Positions 41,428-50,187 of a DNA stretch of 64,000 bases are shown here, piece after piece (position 1 is the first letter of the stretch; every line of letters starts with the position of its first letter). The notes below the pieces were generated by a model, which did no database searches, was not told where the DNA came from, and was given only the letters and a program-made list of their open reading frames with translations. The position numbers and the translations under genes are program-made. This DNA comes from Nocardia paucivorans NBRC 100373 (GTDB lineage: Bacteria > Actinomycetota > Actinomycetes > Mycobacteriales > Mycobacteriaceae), in contig NZ_BAGE01000044.1 of assembly GCF_000308675.1 (NCBI RefSeq), positions 124,001 to 188,000 of the forward strand, in the 5' to 3' direction.

Positions 41428-42494
41428 TCCACCGATTCCGACCAGGGCGCGGCCGGGTCGGGCACATATCGCCACACCCCGAGCAGGCCCTGCTCGTCCG
41501 GTGGTTCGTGTTCCGCGCGAACCGTGGCGCGCAACCGCTCGAGGGTTGCCTCGGTATCCAGGCCGGCACCGATGAACACCAGTTCGCTCGTTCCCGCGGC
41601 CCCGCGGGCGGGCCGATCCGGTTCGAAGGTGATGGCCCGGCCGACCTGGTGCAGAACGAACCGGCATTCGCTCTCCGGCGCGGCGAGGGTGACGAAGCCC
41701 TTGGCGCGGAAAAGCCCGGCGGGCGGGTCCTCCAGCACCCCGAGCAGGCGGCGCGGGTCCAGGGCGGTGGTGCTGCGGAACGAGACGCTGGTGTAGTCGT
41801 CGTGCAGATGCCGGTGAGCGTCGTCGGGATGGTCGGGCTCGGCCAGCAGTTCGTCGAAACTCAATTGTTCGGCGATTCGCGGGGTCTCGCGCTGCGCCGG
41901 ATCGAACAGCAGACCGGGCTCGATCCGGCCCTGGGTGGTGGTGTAGACCGGCACACCGGCCGCGAGGGCGCCGATCTCGGCGCGCAGGGCGGCCAATTCG
42001 GCCGCGCCCACCCGGTCTGCCTTGTTCACCACCACCAGATCGGCGAGCCGCAGGTGATCGGCCAGTTCGGGATGTCGCGCCCGGCTGTCGGGGAATAGTT
42101 CGGCGTCCACCACCTCGAGCAGTCCGCCGTAGCGGATACGCGGATTGTCGCTGCCGACCACCATCCGGATCAGGTTGCGCGGTTCGGCCAGGCCACTGGC
42201 CTCCAGCACGATCACATCGATGCGCTGCCGCGGGTCGGCGAGCCTGGTGAACAGTTCGTCCAGCTCGGATACATCCACCGCACAGCAGACGCAGCCGTTG
42301 CCGAGCGAGACCATGGCATCGACCTGTCCGGCGACCAACATGGAATCGATGGCGATGGCGCCGAAATCGTTGACCACCACCCCGATGCGGGTGCCGCGAT
42401 TGTTGTGCAGCAGCCGATTGAGCAGAGTCGTCTTACCTGCTCCGAGATAACCGGCCACGATGATCACAGGAATCCGCTCGGCCACTCGCGTCAC
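41379..42494 (-). CDS. COG0523 (CobW/P47K) GTPase, putative metallochaperone
   Basis: 371 residues. The G-domain shows a P-loop (GYLGAGKTT, residues 15-23), the metal-binding GCVCC (67-71), the family Walker B region EASGLAEP, and NKAD as guanine-specificity motif. The C-terminal CobW_C domain follows. A His/Asp-rich stretch (DHPDDAHRHLHDD) in the linker suggests Zn or a related metal. Family members deliver metals, often Zn, to target enzymes; no target is evident here. GTG at 42494 is used; a second GTG at 42485 has the better Shine-Dalgarno spacing. It overlaps the end of moaE tail to tail. Confidence 0.9.
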   Translation of the reverse strand: MTRVAERIPVIIVAGYLGAGKTTLLNRLLHNNRGTRIGVVVNDFGAIAIDSMLVAGQVDAMVSLGNGCVCCAVDVSELDELFTRLADPRQRIDVIVLEASGLAEPRNLIRMVVGSDNPRIRYGGLLEVVDAELFPDSRARHPELADHLRLADLVVVNKADRVGAAELAALRAEIGALAAGVPVYTTTQGRIEPGLLFDPAQRETPRIAEQLSFDELLAEPDHPDDAHRHLHDDYTSVSFRSTTALDPRRLLGVLEDPPAGLFRAKGFVTLAAPESECRFVLHQVGRAITFEPDRPARGAAGTSELVFIGAGLDTEATLERLRATVRAEHEPPDEQGLLGVWRYVPDPAAPWSESVDQPQALTHSDIPSANS

Positions 42495-42528
42495 CCTACC
42501 GATTGCATTCGCGCAAGAGAATTCTGGT

Positions 42529-42543
42529 GATTTTCCGAAAATC
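42529..42543. promoter_or_regulatory. 15-bp inverted repeat between divergent genes
   Basis: gattttccgaaaatc: perfect 7-bp arms around one C. It lies about 35 bases upstream of the CobW-like gene and about 90 upstream of the secreted protein gene. The arm order differs from the Zur box known in actinobacteria, so the regulator is unknown. Confidence 0.4.
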
Positions 42544-42630
42544 GATGCATCGTTCTGGTTAGTGTGCCGGGGAGATTCGGGGGGATCTCATCGCGTTGAG
42601 CAATACCGGCAATACCGAGGAGTACATCGA

Positions 42631-42999
42631 ATGCGCGCAAGCACGTTGCTCGCCGCCGCTGCGCTGTTGTCGACGGCCACCGTGCTGGGCAGTGGTATCG
42701 CGGCGGCACAACCCGCCGATTCCATACCGCGCGACGGCATCTATCTGGTGGGGGTGGATATTCTGCCCGGAACCTACGAGGCTCCCGGGTCTCCCGACCC
42801 GGCCCGCAGCTGCGATTGGCGTCGACTGTGGAAAGTCGAGGGAGACGCGACGAATATGCACCACATCATCGATAACAACTACACGAAGAATCATCCGGTA
42901 CGCGTCACGATCAAGCCCTCCGACGTCGGATTCCGCACCGTGGGATGCGGTCCCTGGCGGATGGTTCCCCGGCCCCCGACCGGTTCTTTCGGCGGCTGA
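42631..42999 (+). CDS. Small secreted protein
   Basis: 122 residues. Signal peptide about 1-29 (MRASTLLAAAALLSTATVLG, cleavage likely after AAAQ-region). The mature part has DGIYLVGVDILPGTYEAPG, CDWRRLWKVEGD and DVGFRTVGCGPW, with two cysteines that could form a disulfide. This 'G-x-Y-x-V-G-x-D-I-x-P-G-T-Y' pattern recurs in small secreted actinobacterial proteins whose function I do not know. GAGGAG lies 8 bases before the ATG. Monocistronic. Confidence 0.8.
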   Translation: MRASTLLAAAALLSTATVLGSGIAAAQPADSIPRDGIYLVGVDILPGTYEAPGSPDPARSCDWRRLWKVEGDATNMHHIIDNNYTKNHPVRVTIKPSDVGFRTVGCGPWRMVPRPPTGSFGG

Positions 43000-43114
43000 G
43001 CCGAAATCGTCACCTCGGCCGTTTCCCGACGAATCCTCTGGTCGGGGACGGCCGTCACCCCAACCGCTTGCGGGCGGGGTGTCGGACATCCTACGATCCG
43101 GCTCGATCTGAATC

Positions 43115-44146
43115 ATGGACACCGAAGACAGGATCACCGTGCCGAACGCGCAACCGGGACACCGTTTTCCGCGCAGTCGAACACTGCGCAGCCGCTTCCG
43201 GAATCGAGGGGCGGCTTCCCTACCACTGCGCGGTCACGCCGCGCGACCGTCCCCGGGGCGGACCCTCGGCCGTTTCGGCGCCTCCTTCGCCACATTCGCC
43301 GTGGTGGGCGCGACACTGCTGGTTCCGGCCCCCGCGTCGGCGCAGCCGCAGCCGTGCGCTCCCGCCACCGTGACCACAGCGGTCGCCGCGCGGATTCCGC
43401 TGCTGGACCGCTCGGATAATGTGGGCCTGGACGCTGCCGGCAACCTGTGGGTGTCGCGGGTTTTCCGCAATGTCGTGGAACGCTACGATCCGGCCGGTAA
43501 TCTCACCGCCAGCGTGCCGGTGACCTTCCCCGGCACGATTCGTCCGGGCCCGGACGGGATGCTGTATGTGAACTTCGGCAATCTCATCACCAGTGCCCTG
43601 CTGCGCACCGGCGGTGTGGTGCGCTTCGACCCGACCGCGCCGGCGCCGGTTCCGGAGGTCTTCGTCGACGGTATCGGGATGACCAATGGCGCCGCCTTCG
43701 ACCGGGACGGCAATCTGTATGTCACCGACGCCGACGGCGGTATCGCCCGGGTGCGCCCCGACGGCAGTGTCGACACCGAGTGGACCGCCGCCGCTCCACA
43801 GACCGCCGGTTTCCACGGCGTCGCAGTCCACGACGACTCGCTCTACGTGACGGTGGCGTCCGGCCCGACGGGCCGGGTGCTGCGGCTGCCGATCGCCGAT
43901 CCCGAGGCCACCACCCCGGTGGCGGATCTGACGGCGGGCCCGGGTGATGTGGTACTCGGCCCCGACGACCTGCTCTACGTCACCACCCGGGCCGGCCGAC
44001 TGGTTCGAGTCGACCCGACGGGCGCCGGCGCCTGTGCCATCGATTCGCCCCAGCCGATCACGGCGGTGGCGTTGTCGGCGGGTACGGATCCGGCGGTGTT
44101 CGCGGGAACCGAGACCGGGGACGTACAGCGGATCCGGCTGGGCTGA
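43115..44146 (+). CDS. Secreted SMP-30/NHL-type beta-propeller protein
   Basis: 343 residues. A long basic N-terminal segment precedes a hydrophobic signal segment (FGASFATFAVVGATLLVPAPASA), so the true start may be internal. The mature part consists of repeated propeller blades with the D-x-x-G-N-L-[WY]-V pattern (LDAAGNLWVSR, RDGNLYVTDADGG, GPDDLLYVTT). SMP-30/gluconolactonase-like propellers bind Ca2+ and hydrolyse lactones, but no catalytic residue can be confirmed by eye. It ends 7 bases before the convergent MFS gene. Confidence 0.8.
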   Translation: MDTEDRITVPNAQPGHRFPRSRTLRSRFRNRGAASLPLRGHAARPSPGRTLGRFGASFATFAVVGATLLVPAPASAQPQPCAPATVTTAVAARIPLLDRSDNVGLDAAGNLWVSRVFRNVVERYDPAGNLTASVPVTFPGTIRPGPDGMLYVNFGNLITSALLRTGGVVRFDPTAPAPVPEVFVDGIGMTNGAAFDRDGNLYVTDADGGIARVRPDGSVDTEWTAAAPQTAGFHGVAVHDDSLYVTVASGPTGRVLRLPIADPEATTPVADLTAGPGDVVLGPDDLLYVTTRAGRLVRVDPTGAGACAIDSPQPITAVALSAGTDPAVFAGTETGDVQRIRLG

Positions 44147-44153
44147 TCCCCGC

Positions 44154-45491
44154 TCAGCCGACCGCTTCCTTCGGCGCGGCCGGCGGCGGGGTGTCGGCGG
44201 CCGCGTCGGGGACCTCGATACCGCGTAGCGATGTCCCCGCGGTCTCCCGCAGATACAACCAGGCCACCAGACCGATCGCCGCCGCGCCCACCATGTAGCA
44301 GGCCGGGAACAGGCTCCAGCCGGTCTGTTCGATAACCGCCTCGTTCACCAACGGTGCCGTGCCACCGAACAGGGCGGTCGAGATGTTGTAGCCCAGGGCG
44401 AACCCGGCATAGCGCACATGGGTCGGGAAAACGGCGGGGAAGGTCGCGCTGATGGTGGACAGCTGCGGTACGTACAGCAGTCCGAGCACGATGAAGCCGA
44501 CGACGGCCCAACCGGTCCCCCGACCCATCAGCCAGTACATCGGCACGGCCAACACCATGAGCCCCACCAACGAGAACAGCCATACCGGGCGGCGGCCCAC
44601 CCTATCGGACAGCCGGCCGAAGAACGGCACGCACAACATCATCACCAACTGACCGATCAGCATCATGGCCGTGGTGGTGGATTCGCCGAGACCGATCGTG
44701 TTCTGCAGATAGGTCGGCTGGTAGGTGAGCAGCGTGTAGTTGGCGACGTTCAGCGCCACCACCAGACCACCGAGGGTCAGCAGTTCCCGGCGGTAGGTGA
44801 CGAGCACCTCACGCAGCCCGCCCGGCGGATGCGCTTCTTCGTTCACCTCGGTGAACACCGGCGACTCGTCCAGTTTGCTCCGCAGATACAACCCGATCAG
44901 CCCCAGCGGGACGGCGAACAGGAACGGGATCCGCCACCCCCAGTCGTGCATATTGTCGGCTCCGATGAGCAGCTGACAGCCCAACACCACCGCGGAGCCG
45001 CCGACGAACCCGCCGAGGGTGCCGAACTCCAGGAAACTGCCGAGAAAACCGCGTCGGCGGTCGGAGGCGCATTCGGCGAGGTAGGTGGCGGCACCGCCGT
45101 ACTCGCCGCCGGTGGAGAAGCCCTGGACCACCCGCAGCAGGATGAGCAGCACCGGCGCGAGCACTCCGACCTGAGCGTGGGTCGGCAGGACCCCGATCAG
45201 CCCGGTTGCCGCGGCCATCAACAGGATCGTCGTCGCCAGGACGGCCTTGCGGCCCACCCGGTCACCCAGCGGCCCCCAGACCATACCGCCGAGCGGGCGC
45301 AGGACGAACGAGACGGCGAAACCGAGCATGGTGCCCAGGGTGCCGAGCTCACCGGGGAAGAAGGCATCGGTGAGATAGGTGGCGGTGGCGGCGTAGACGC
45401 CGTAGTCGAACCATTCGGTGGCATTGCCCATGGCGGACGCGGCGACCGATTTACGGATCTGCGGGGTATTCGGCTGTGAGTGGTCGGTCAC
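44154..45491 (-). CDS. MFS transporter, metabolite:H+ symporter (MHS) family
   Basis: 445-residue 12-helix membrane transporter. The N-terminal block ASAMGNATEWFDYGVYA is the MHS family signature (ProP/KgtP/ShiA group), followed by RPLGGMVWGPLGDRVGRK and the loop LRVVQGFSTGGEYGGAATY. The second half has GRLSDRVGRRPVW. Members import organic acids, osmolytes or aromatic acids with protons; the substrate cannot be told. The GTG at 45491 is preferred because GGAGAGG lies 8 bases before it. It follows choD on the same strand but a terminator separates them. Confidence 0.92.
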   Translation of the reverse strand: MTDHSQPNTPQIRKSVAASAMGNATEWFDYGVYAATATYLTDAFFPGELGTLGTMLGFAVSFVLRPLGGMVWGPLGDRVGRKAVLATTILLMAAATGLIGVLPTHAQVGVLAPVLLILLRVVQGFSTGGEYGGAATYLAECASDRRRGFLGSFLEFGTLGGFVGGSAVVLGCQLLIGADNMHDWGWRIPFLFAVPLGLIGLYLRSKLDESPVFTEVNEEAHPPGGLREVLVTYRRELLTLGGLVVALNVANYTLLTYQPTYLQNTIGLGESTTTAMMLIGQLVMMLCVPFFGRLSDRVGRRPVWLFSLVGLMVLAVPMYWLMGRGTGWAVVGFIVLGLLYVPQLSTISATFPAVFPTHVRYAGFALGYNISTALFGGTAPLVNEAVIEQTGWSLFPACYMVGAAAIGLVAWLYLRETAGTSLRGIEVPDAAADTPPPAAPKEAVG

Positions 45492-45765
45492 GACGATGTC
45501 CTCTCCACGCGCCGAATCGCCCCGGTCGACCGGCATCGATCCACTGTGCGCTGCCTCGATACATTCTGTCTACCGGAGTGTTCTTTCCCGGGATAGGAGG
45601 ACACGAAACAGATCGGCGCGCCGGCGCATGATCGACAGCAGTGGAAACAACCATCGTGACCAGCCGATTCTCCTCCTATGTGAATGCGCTCACGAAAAAT
45701 GGAGAACGGGCTGCACAGCCGGTGATCCGCGATCGATTCGCAAGCCGCGGATCACCGGCGTCGAA
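45492..45765. other. Intergenic region, MFS promoter side
   Basis: About 270 bases between choD and the MFS gene, both minus strand. It holds the choD terminator at its upper end and presumably the MFS promoter. No gene seen. Confidence 0.5.
45718..45759 (-). terminator. Hairpin terminator after choD
   Basis: Perfect 13-bp stem (45718-45730 with 45747-45759) around a 16-base loop, starting 7 bases after the choD stop on the minus strand. Confidence 0.75.
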
Positions 45766-47583
45766 TCAGTTGGCCTCCGCTTTGTCGGCTGCGTGTTTGT
45801 CGGCTGCGTGATCGGTCGATCCCGGATTACGACCGTTGATCCGTACCAGCGGTAACCGCAGGGCCGCGGGCGCGGTTTCCGGCACCACCGGCGCCACGGG
45901 AGCGACCGGGTCGATCCGGCGGTATTCGGAGCCGAGCGGCGGGCGCGGATCGGCCTCGCCCTTGTTGGGCCAGAGGGCAACCGCGCGTTCGGCCTGGGCG
46001 GTGATGGTCAACGACGGGTTCACCCCCAGGTTCGCGGAAATGGTGGACCCATCGATCACATGCAGGCCGGGGTGACCGTAGAGCCGGTGGTAGGGGTCGA
46101 CCACACCGGTCTCCGGGCTGTCACCGATGGCGCACCCGCCGATGAAATGGCCGGTCATCGGGATATTGAAGATACTGCTGGTGGGACCGACCGGTACCCC
46201 GTTGATCTTGTCGCCCACCTGTCGGGCTACCTCGTGGGCGACCGGGATCCAGGTGGGGTTGGGGCTGCCCTCGCCCTGCCGGGTCGTCATCCTGCGGCCG
46301 AACAGACCACGTTTGGTGTAGGTGGTGATGGAGTTGTCCAGCGACTGCATCACCAGCAGACCGATCATCTGCTCCGACCAGTGCCGCGGGCTGTGCACCC
46401 GACCCAGGTCGCGCCGGTTGCGCCACACTTCCCGCAGCCACACCCGGCGCTTGGACACCCCCTCTTCCTCGTCGACCATGACGGTGCCGATCAGCGCGAT
46501 CGCATTACTGCCCTTGCCGTAGCGCACCGGCTCGATATGGGTGTCGGCATCGGGGTGGATGGAGGAGGTGATGGCCACCCCCTTGGTGAAGTCGTGGTCC
46601 TTGTCGCGGCTGCGAACCACGAGTAGTTCCTCGGAGTTCGTACGGGCGAGGTAGCCGAGCCGACCGGAGATGTTCGGCAACGAACCCTTGTCGCGCAGGG
46701 CGTGCAGCAACCGCTGGGTGCCGAGGGAGGCGGCGGAGAAGATCACCTGTTCGGCGGTGAACACCCGCCGCCGTTTCCGCACCCACCGACCGGTGCGCAC
46801 GGTTTCCACGGCGTATCCGCCGGTGGGCAGTGGCCGCACGTCGACGACGGTGGTCAACGGATGGACGGTCGCACCGGCCTTCTCGGCCAGGTAGAGATAG
46901 TTCTTGACCAGGGTGTTCTTGGCGTTGTGTCGACAGCCGGTCATACATTCGCCGCAATGGGTGCAGGTGCGGCGGTCCGGGCCGACCCCACCGAAGTAGG
47001 GGTCGGGGACGTCCTCCCCGGGGCGCGCGCCCGGCCCGCCGAAGAACACGCCGACCGGGGTGCTCTGGTACGAGTCGCCCACACCCATTTCCTCGGCCAC
47101 CTCGCGCAACACCCGGTCGCTGGGGGTGGTGGCCGGGTTGGTGGCCACACCCAGCATGCGTTTGGCCTGGTCGTAGTAGGGGGTGAGTTCGTCCTTCCAG
47201 TCGGTGATATGCGCCCACTGGCCGTCGCGGAAGAATTTCTCCGGCGGTTCATAGAGGGTATTCGCATAGACCAGCGATCCGCCCCCGACTCCGGCGCCGG
47301 CCATGATGAGTGTGTCCTTCAACAGGGTGAGACGCTGGATGCCGTAGCACCCGAACCACGGCGCCCACAGATACTTGTGGGCGCGCCAGGATGTCTTGGC
47401 GAATTCGTGGTCGGCGAATCGCCGCCCGGCTTCCACCACGCCGACCCGGTATCCCTTCTCGGTCAGGCGCAGCGCGCTCACGCTGCCGCCGAAACCGGAG
47501 CCGATAATGAGTACGTCGTAGTCGAAGGTCGTCTGGTCGGGCCCGGCGACGGTGCCGGTGTCCGGGGAAGGGCTGCTGGACAT
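45766..47583 (-). CDS. choD: GMC-type oxidoreductase, ChoD homologue (putative cholesterol oxidase)
   Basis: 605 residues, flavoprotein. FAD-binding GSGFGGSVSALRLTEKG begins at residue 28. The substrate half has GAGVGGGSLVYANTL, and the C-terminal GMC block is GSTISANLGVNPSLTITAQAERA. A cysteine cluster (CTHCGECMTGC) in the middle, as in mycobacterial ChoD, is unusual for true cholesterol oxidases and suggests a bound metal or Fe-S cluster. Similarity to Mycobacterium tuberculosis ChoD is strong along the length. ChoD proteins have doubtful oxidase activity on cholesterol, so the substrate is uncertain. The C-terminal tail has a short duplicated HAADK element absent from ChoD. A terminator follows. 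Confidence 0.92.
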   Translation of the reverse strand: MSSSPSPDTGTVAGPDQTTFDYDVLIIGSGFGGSVSALRLTEKGYRVGVVEAGRRFADHEFAKTSWRAHKYLWAPWFGCYGIQRLTLLKDTLIMAGAGVGGGSLVYANTLYEPPEKFFRDGQWAHITDWKDELTPYYDQAKRMLGVATNPATTPSDRVLREVAEEMGVGDSYQSTPVGVFFGGPGARPGEDVPDPYFGGVGPDRRTCTHCGECMTGCRHNAKNTLVKNYLYLAEKAGATVHPLTTVVDVRPLPTGGYAVETVRTGRWVRKRRRVFTAEQVIFSAASLGTQRLLHALRDKGSLPNISGRLGYLARTNSEELLVVRSRDKDHDFTKGVAITSSIHPDADTHIEPVRYGKGSNAIALIGTVMVDEEEGVSKRRVWLREVWRNRRDLGRVHSPRHWSEQMIGLLVMQSLDNSITTYTKRGLFGRRMTTRQGEGSPNPTWIPVAHEVARQVGDKINGVPVGPTSSIFNIPMTGHFIGGCAIGDSPETGVVDPYHRLYGHPGLHVIDGSTISANLGVNPSLTITAQAERAVALWPNKGEADPRPPLGSEYRRIDPVAPVAPVVPETAPAALRLPLVRINGRNPGSTDHAADKHAADKAEAN

Positions 47584-47663
47584 ACGCAGAGGCTATGGGG
47601 TGTGAGCCCGTCGACAGGACACACCAACGGACACGAAATCGACACTTTCGGCCAATATGGCCA

Positions 47664-49355
47664 TTACCCGGCCGGTCGAGGACCGTCCAACACCTCCGGA
47701 CCGGTCGCCTGCTCACCCGCCGAGTCCGCCCGTACATCCGATTCCGGCGCGGACACGACGGGAGGATCGCGGCGCCACGCCTCGATGGTGCCGGGTATTC
47801 CGTCCTCCACCACGAAGCCGGCGCGGGTGGCGATGGGCGCACCGGGGCGATGGATATACGGCACCACCCGGAAATCGGTACGCCACAATCGGTGATCCAG
47901 CTCCACGCGGACATATCCGCGCTGCCGGTTGAAGAATTTCAGATCCGGGTTGGCCGCCAACAGCGCCCGACCCTGCTGCGGCAGATCCGCGCCGTCACCA
48001 CCGGTCGTAATGGAGGTGCCGGTGAATTCGGTGGCGACGACCGGCGAATCCGGATCGCAGTAGTCCCGCCGCACATCGACGGCGTAGTTCTCGTGCCGGT
48101 CTCCGGTGAGCACCACCAGATTGCGCACCCCACGGTCGGCGGCGCCGCCGAGCACTGCATTGCGGTCGGCCACATAACCGTCCCAGGAATCGGTACCCAC
48201 GGTCAGCGCCGGGCCCGGGTCGTAGTCGGTTTGGGCCATGGCCACCTGATTACCGAGGATCTGCCAGCGCGCCGTGGAGCGGGACAATCCGTCGAGCAGC
48301 CAATCCCGTTGTCGTCGGCCGAGGATGGTGCGATTCGGGTCGAATCGCTCGGCGCAGTCGGTGACGAGACCGCCGTCGCCGCAGGCCTGCGGGGATCGAT
48401 ACTGTCGGGTGTCGAGCATGGTGATCTCGGCCAGGTCGCCGAAGGTGTAGCGGCGGTGCAGCCGCATCTGTGGTCCGGACGGAAGCCGATCGATACTCAG
48501 CGGTTGGTGTTCGTACATCGCTCGGAAGGCGGCCGCCCGCCGGCGGCGAAACAGCGCTGGATGAGCGTGGATATCGATCCCGGAGCCGGGTTCGGCGCCC
48601 GCCCAGTTGTTGTCGACCTCGTGATCGTCGAAGGTGACCATCCACGGAAACACCTCGTGCGCCCTGCGCAATGGGGCTTCGGCCTTGTACTGGGCATAGC
48701 GCAGGCGGTAATCGGCCAGATCGATCGCCTCGGTACGGATATGGTCCGGAATCGATACGCCTGCGCGGCCGCGGCTCCACTCCTTTTCGTAGATGTAATC
48801 ACCCAAATGCACCACCAGATCGAGATCTTCGGCGCTCAGGTGCTCGTAGGGGGTGTAATACCCCGAACTCCACGACTGACAGGAGGCGAATGCGAAACGC
48901 ATCCGCGCCGTGGGCACGCCCACGGCGGGCGCGGTGCGGGTGCGGCCGATGGGCGAGATCGCCGTACCGGCGCGGAACCGGTAGTAGTACCAGCGGCCGG
49001 GTTCCAGTCCCCGCACTTCCGGATGCACACTGTGCGCGAGTTCGCGCGTCGCGACCACGCTGCCCCGGGTGACGATCCGTCGAAAGCCTTCGTCGACGGC
49101 CACCTCGTAGTCGACGGTCACCGGGGCCATGGCCATGCCGCCGAGCCCATCCGGGGCGAAGGGGTCGGGTGCGAGCCGCGTCCACAGCACCACCCCCTCG
49201 GGCGTCGGATCGCCGGAGGCGACGCCCAGGGTGAACGGATCCCCCAACCAACGAGGCGCACGATATCGGGCGCTGCCGACCGCCGTGGAGCCGACCAACA
49301 GCGCCGCCGCGAGCGCGGTACCCGAGGTCAACAGCCGCCGCCGGGACAAAGCCAT
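47664..49355 (-). CDS. phoD: PhoD-type alkaline phosphatase
   Basis: 563 residues. Tat signal peptide (SRRRLLTSGTALAAALL, with the twin arginine) for folded export, fitting a Fe3+/Ca2+ cofactor enzyme. The N-terminal PhoD_N domain (LGVASGDPTPEGVVLWTRL) is followed by the phosphoesterase core: FASCQSW, HLGDYIYE, VTFDDHEVDNNW and LTGDRHENY, which supply the metal ligands. It releases phosphate from mono- and diesters outside the cytoplasm and is usually induced by phosphate starvation; I did not identify a PHO box. It reads away from the neighbouring LppU-like gene terminator. Confidence 0.95.
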   Translation of the reverse strand: MALSRRRLLTSGTALAAALLVGSTAVGSARYRAPRWLGDPFTLGVASGDPTPEGVVLWTRLAPDPFAPDGLGGMAMAPVTVDYEVAVDEGFRRIVTRGSVVATRELAHSVHPEVRGLEPGRWYYYRFRAGTAISPIGRTRTAPAVGVPTARMRFAFASCQSWSSGYYTPYEHLSAEDLDLVVHLGDYIYEKEWSRGRAGVSIPDHIRTEAIDLADYRLRYAQYKAEAPLRRAHEVFPWMVTFDDHEVDNNWAGAEPGSGIDIHAHPALFRRRRAAAFRAMYEHQPLSIDRLPSGPQMRLHRRYTFGDLAEITMLDTRQYRSPQACGDGGLVTDCAERFDPNRTILGRRQRDWLLDGLSRSTARWQILGNQVAMAQTDYDPGPALTVGTDSWDGYVADRNAVLGGAADRGVRNLVVLTGDRHENYAVDVRRDYCDPDSPVVATEFTGTSITTGGDGADLPQQGRALLAANPDLKFFNRQRGYVRVELDHRLWRTDFRVVPYIHRPGAPIATRAGFVVEDGIPGTIEAWRRDPPVVSAPESDVRADSAGEQATGPEVLDGPRPAG

Positions 49356-49376
49356 ATGAACAGCGTAAAACGCGCG

Positions 49377-49410
49377 ATGACGGGTTCGGTCGATGAACCG
49401 AACCCGTCAT
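49377..49410 (-). terminator. Hairpin terminator after LppU-like gene
   Basis: Perfect 14-bp stem (49377-49390 with 49397-49410), 6-base loop. On the minus strand a TTTT tract follows within 8 bases. It separates the LppU-like operon from phoD. Confidence 0.8.
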
Positions 49411-49476
49411 CAGGTTTTCATCGCCGGGTCATACCGGCGTTCCGTGAGCGCGTGATGCGCGGAATCGCATCGGACC

Positions 49477-50187
49477 CTATTGGTCCGCGAAGCACACGAC
49501 GAACTTGCGCTCGTCGTAGACGAATCCGCGATTGGCCGACGGACAGCTCTCCACCGCGACGGTATCGCGAAGCACGCTGAGCACCCGCACGGCACCCGGG
49601 GCACAGGCGGCCCGGGTGGGATGGTCACCGTCGAGGCTCATACAGCTACCGACAACCCAGTCGATATCCAGACACAGTGTCTCTTCCCCGACGCTGTGCG
49701 TGAAGTCGGTATCGCCCGGGCACTGCCCTTTGGCGACCACCTGGTAGCGCGATTCCTCGCTACCGCAGGACACCGGAGTGAGTTGCGGTCCACCGGGATT
49801 GCCGATGCACTGGCCGACCTCCAACTTCTTCTCCGGCGCCTCCTTGGCCTCCTTGTAGTCCTGGGAGGGCTCGGCGTCGGTCGTGGTGGTCGTGGTGGGC
49901 TCGGCGGAGGCCGACGACGGAGCGATCTGTACCACCGGCGGCGGCTGGGCCGGCACCGAGGTGTCGGTCGCCGCCCCGGTGGTGTCGGAGGCGGGTAGGG
50001 CATTGCGGTCGCCCGAGGAGGACTCGGTCGCGGCCAAAAGTGTCACCACGCCGATCGCCAGGATGATCGAGGTGACGACCGCTGCCGTGACCACCGCCAA
50101 TCCGATCACGAGGAGACGAGAACGGCGAGCCGCGGGCGACGGTGATGCCTCCTCCGGCTCCAGGGTCTCCGGCGATGTATCGCTCAC
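49477..50187 (-). CDS. LppU-like membrane-anchored protein
   Basis: 236 residues. A short acidic cytoplasmic N-terminus, one transmembrane helix (about residues 25-53), a Thr/Ser/Pro-rich spacer, then a cysteine-containing extracytoplasmic domain: VGQCIGNPGG, VSCGSEESRYQVVAKG, CLDIDWVVGSCMSLDGD. That block matches mycobacterial lipoprotein LppU as I recall it, but here a helix replaces the lipobox. Six or more cysteines suggest disulfides. The GTG start overlaps the stop of the upstream gene (GTGA), so the two are coupled. Function unknown; envelope. Confidence 0.85.
   Translation of the reverse strand: MSDTSPETLEPEEASPSPAARRSRLLVIGLAVVTAAVVTSIILAIGVVTLLAATESSSGDRNALPASDTTGAATDTSVPAQPPPVVQIAPSSASAEPTTTTTTDAEPSQDYKEAKEAPEKKLEVGQCIGNPGGPQLTPVSCGSEESRYQVVAKGQCPGDTDFTHSVGEETLCLDIDWVVGSCMSLDGDHPTRAACAPGAVRVLSVLRDTVAVESCPSANRGFVYDERKFVVCFADQ

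Noticed and set aside
42529..42543. Zur box reading of the palindrome before the CobW-like gene
   Set aside because: The arms are in the opposite order from the TGAAAATCATTTTCA-type Zur site, so the name is not justified.
44418..45479. Plus-strand frame opposite the MFS gene
   Set aside because: The Gln/His/Arg-rich translation is typical of antisense frames in high-G+C DNA; the minus-strand MFS gene is clear.
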